DNA from: Sipunculus nudus
Lineage: Eukaryota; Annelida; Sipuncula; Golfingiida; Sipunculidae
Length of the DNA stretch: 64,000 bases
Direction of reading: 5' to 3'
NCBI GenBank assembly: GCA_026874595.1
Contig: CM049306.1
Location: 1,004,019-1,068,018, forward strand
How positions within the stretch are numbered: the first letter of the stretch is position 1; every line of letters starts with the position of its first letter. A program made the translations under genes and the position numbers. The notes under the pieces are model-generated. The model searched no databases. It was not told where the DNA came from and worked only from the letters and a program-made list of their open reading frames with translations. Of the stretch, positions 61,781-64,000 are shown in pieces.

Positions 61781-62760
61781 GTTGCAGGTTTGCAGGTTTG
61801 AAATGTGATTTGCCAAGATCTCCCTGGATGTTGTGTTAGAAGATTTTAGGGCTTAAGGATACAATTTGTGCCCTATCTGATTGTAGTTGACATGTAAAGA
61901 GACCTAATAACAGGATTCAAAGGAGACTTGCCAAGGACCTCCCTGGTTTTAGAGGAGAAGGTTCCAAGGAAAATAGATACAATTTTTACCATGTCAGTCT
62001 TGGTGCCGAGATTCATATTTTGGCTCATAGATCACATACTATACGATATTGGGTCACCATGATGGTCCCTGGATGATTCTAGGCCTAATGGATACAATTT
62101 GTGCCCATCTGACATTCAAGGTGCTTAAATGAGGTCTTTTTTCAATGACTCACAAATTATAGGTCACAGTGACCAAATTTCATGTTTCTACATACATTGC
62201 CCAGGACCTTCCTAAATATTACATTAGAAGATCCTAAGCCCAAGGGAATGAACTTGTGACCTGTATGACTGTCTGGATTCTCAAAATTAGGTAATCAGGT
62301 AACAGAATACAGGTCCCCATGACCTAATTTCAGGTTTCCAAAGGTATTTGCCTAGTATGTCCCAGATGTTGCATTAGAATATGCTAGGCCTAACAAATAC
62401 AATTTGTGCCCATCTGACATTCAGGGTGCTCATATGACATTTTTTCCTAAAGGTCACAGAATATAGGTCTTAATGAACTAATTTCATGTTTCCAAGGACA
62501 TTTGCCCAGGACCTCCCTGAATTTTACATGAGAGGATTCTAGGCCTAATGGATACAATTTGTGCCCCATGAGACTGTCTGGGTTCTTAAAATCATGTTAT
62601 CGGTCTGTAGGTTACAGAATACGGGTTCCCATGACCTAATTTCAGGTTTCCAAGGAGATATGCCCAGGACCTTCCTGGAGTTTCTAGGTCTAAGGCTTGT
62701 GATTTGTGCCTGAGAAACGGATGGATGACAGGCAAAGGGTGATTGCTATAGCTCAGATTA
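61781..62760 (-). mobile_element. distant C relative with broken right hairpin
   Basis: Units contain ACCTAATTTCAGGTTTCCAA, GGACCTCCCTG and CTAATGGATACAATTTGTGC near 61853, 62085, 62392 and 62542, shorter than the C unit and without the palindrome. The end reads GATGACAGGCAAAGGGTGAT, then CTATAGCTCAGATTAC, so the hairpin is cut after its left arm. Confidence 0.6.
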
Positions 62761-62940
62761 CTAATTTGGATGGATTTTCTACGTGTTCAGCTAGTTTTTC
62801 ATTATCCTGGGGTGTACTTCTGAGCCCCTTCTTGGGTGTACTTTCCATGGATCTCCCAGGATGTAAACTTAGAAGATTGCAGGTCCAGTGGTTATGATTT
62901 GTGCCCTGTTGACAAATGACCACATCTTTGAAGGTCTCAA
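62761..62940 (-). mobile_element. C unit fragment
   Basis: TTTCATTATCCTGGGGTGTAC, then AGGTCCAGTGGTTATGATTT and CCACATCTTTGAAGGTCTCA. One partial C unit. Confidence 0.65.
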
Positions 62941-63130
62941 AACATGCTGCTACATCCCCATTAAAACTTTTGGCCAAAAACACCCCAGATTTTGGCAAAA
63001 TCTGGGGTGTGCAGCATCCCTGTGAAGTCCCCCCATGCTCCTCCCTGGAGACTGTTAATGAGCTGACCAGCTGTATTATCTGGTTATCACAGGCCACATT
63101 GACAGCTGGGGTGGAGGCTTAAAGTAGTGC
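62941..63130. other. GC-richer segment with a perfect 14-bp stem-loop
   Basis: TTTTGGCCAAAA palindrome at 62968-62979, then stem ACACCCCAGATTTT (62980-62993), loop GGC, stem AAAATCTGGGGTGT (62997-63010). The rest (CTGTATTATCTGGTTATCAC, GACAGCTGGGGTGGAGG) is GC-richer than its flanks. Both strands have open frames of 63-114 codons but I recognise no protein; they look like palindrome by-products. Confidence 0.6.
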
Positions 63131-64000
63131 TCCGCATCAGCCAAAAAAGCCTTATGAAATATAGTTCATATTTAATTTATATATTTCAAAGATCATATAC
63201 TGCACAAGACCTATTACAAAGATGAATTTAAAGATTATTTGCACAGATTCTTGCTTGACAAATTTGCCCAGATATCTAAGTTATGTGTGCGTAGTAATAT
63301 ATAATGGGAGATACACAGGGCTGCAGGAGCTGAAGTGATAATCTGAAGTGAGAATCAAATTTTTTAAAAAGAAAATAAAAGTAATTAAATTGAATGAAAA
63401 AAAACCCAGAACAATTGTGGTTTAAGTGGAAAAATAAGCAGGAATTATTTACATTAATGTAGTAACATACTAATTAACATAATGTAAGCATTATTTTATA
63501 ATATCCTATGTTCCTACATCAAGTCAACATCCCTGTATGTTTTAAAGGCCTACCTTGAAAACTTTGAAAAATATTCATCCATATTTTTATTCAATTATTC
63601 AATTTTATGAAATATACAATAAGATTTATTAAATAGACTACAAATAGCTAGACATACTTTTTTATGGTGTACTGTTTATTCCAGTTTCCATTTGTTTCAG
63701 GGATAAGGTTTATAACTTATATCTTTTACTACTGCCTGCTCAAAAATGTTTTGTATGTTAACACAAGTAAAGAGCAATATTTGAAAAAAAGCTAAATGTC
63801 CTTATTTCTAAAGAAGTCAGCAATCAAAACTGAATACTGGAATTATTTATGTTACCAATTTATATATTAAATATAAATATTAAAATATTAACTCTCTCTA
63901 AATGGATCCCCACAGGATTGCCCTTGTTAATAACACCTCTTTATTATCTTATCTGACCATCTCACTGCTGTCCAGCACTGGCATGACTGCCCACATGCAC
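63131..64000. other. no gene or element recognised
   Basis: AT-rich single-copy-looking DNA. I looked on the minus strand for an N-terminal atg7 exon and found none I could support. Confidence 0.5.

Noticed and set aside
149-63122. Many open frames of 60-118 codons on both strands
   Set aside because: They follow tandem or interspersed repeats, recur as near-copies wherever the repeat recurs, and lack recognisable domains. Only the two atg7 exons are supported.
63900-64000. Possible coding exon at the right edge
   Set aside because: One minus-strand frame is open for about 16 codons, but I saw no ATG7 similarity and no convincing splice pair within the window.
1-64000. LINE, LTR, or autonomous Helitron/Helentron (Rep-helicase) coding sequence
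   Set aside because: I found no reverse transcriptase, integrase, Rep or helicase motifs; all elements look non-autonomous.

Overview
ORGANISM AND CONTENT. The window is AT-rich metazoan nuclear DNA. The one host gene I can identify is atg7 (the E1-like enzyme of autophagy), on the minus strand. Two consecutive internal exons are visible, at 42268-42147 and 37150-37060. They splice in phase and line up with vertebrate ATG7 (from memory) without gaps. Everything else I can read is intronic and almost wholly repetitive. The dominant repeats are families with tandem core units, (ACGG)n-like tracts and terminal hairpins. This is the architecture I know from bivalve 'pearl' elements and from HINE/DINE-1 elements (non-autonomous Helentron/Helitron2 relatives), so a bivalve mollusc is the best guess; the species cannot be told from sequence alone.

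MOBILE ELEMENT FAMILIES. I use working names. A, B, C, E, F, I, R and HKD share one layout. The left end is ACTAG or ACAAG, followed at once by a short dyad and then a family-specific arm. Core units follow, then an (ACGG)n-like tract, and finally a right hairpin built from the same arm and its complement. Read on the minus strand this gives a 3' hairpin followed by CTAG-T or CTTG-T, as in rolling-circle elements. All copies whose polarity I could read face the same way, so I list them as strand '-'. C, E, F and I share the arm TAGCTCAGCTGAC. A uses ATGCCCCCGCC, B uses GTATCCGCCAAAA, R uses TAGCCCTCAGCC and HKD uses GCGAACCTGTG. Several insertions can be compared with an unoccupied relative inside the window, and they show clean joins without target-site duplication.

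LAYOUT. 1-8821: E and F copies with nested A and B elements. 8822-16250: a mostly unique stretch, an I element with four nuclear-receptor-like DR1 sites, and E and HKD pieces. 16251-32043: I, F, HKD, R, E, C and A elements, heavily nested. 32044-34330: a 47-bp tandem array. 34541-37018: a 29-bp tandem array split by a 1,400-bp TIR transposon with TA duplication. 37060-37150: atg7 exon. 37262-42195: a 5-kb array of 58-bp units that fills the atg7 intron and is itself derived from the end of the upstream exon including its donor splice site. 42147-42268: atg7 exon. 42330-51509: E, C, B and J elements. 51527-58848: a multi-level nest of HKD and B elements. 58849-62940: C and E pieces. 62941-64000: a short hairpin region and AT-rich DNA with nothing recognised.

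HOW IT FITS TOGETHER. The window is an internal slice of a large, repeat-inflated atg7 locus. Transcription runs from high to low coordinates. The upstream N-terminal exons should lie beyond 64000 and the adenylation-domain exons below 1. The most striking object is the exon-derived minisatellite: the coding end of an exon plus its 5' splice site was amplified about 85 times into the adjoining intron.
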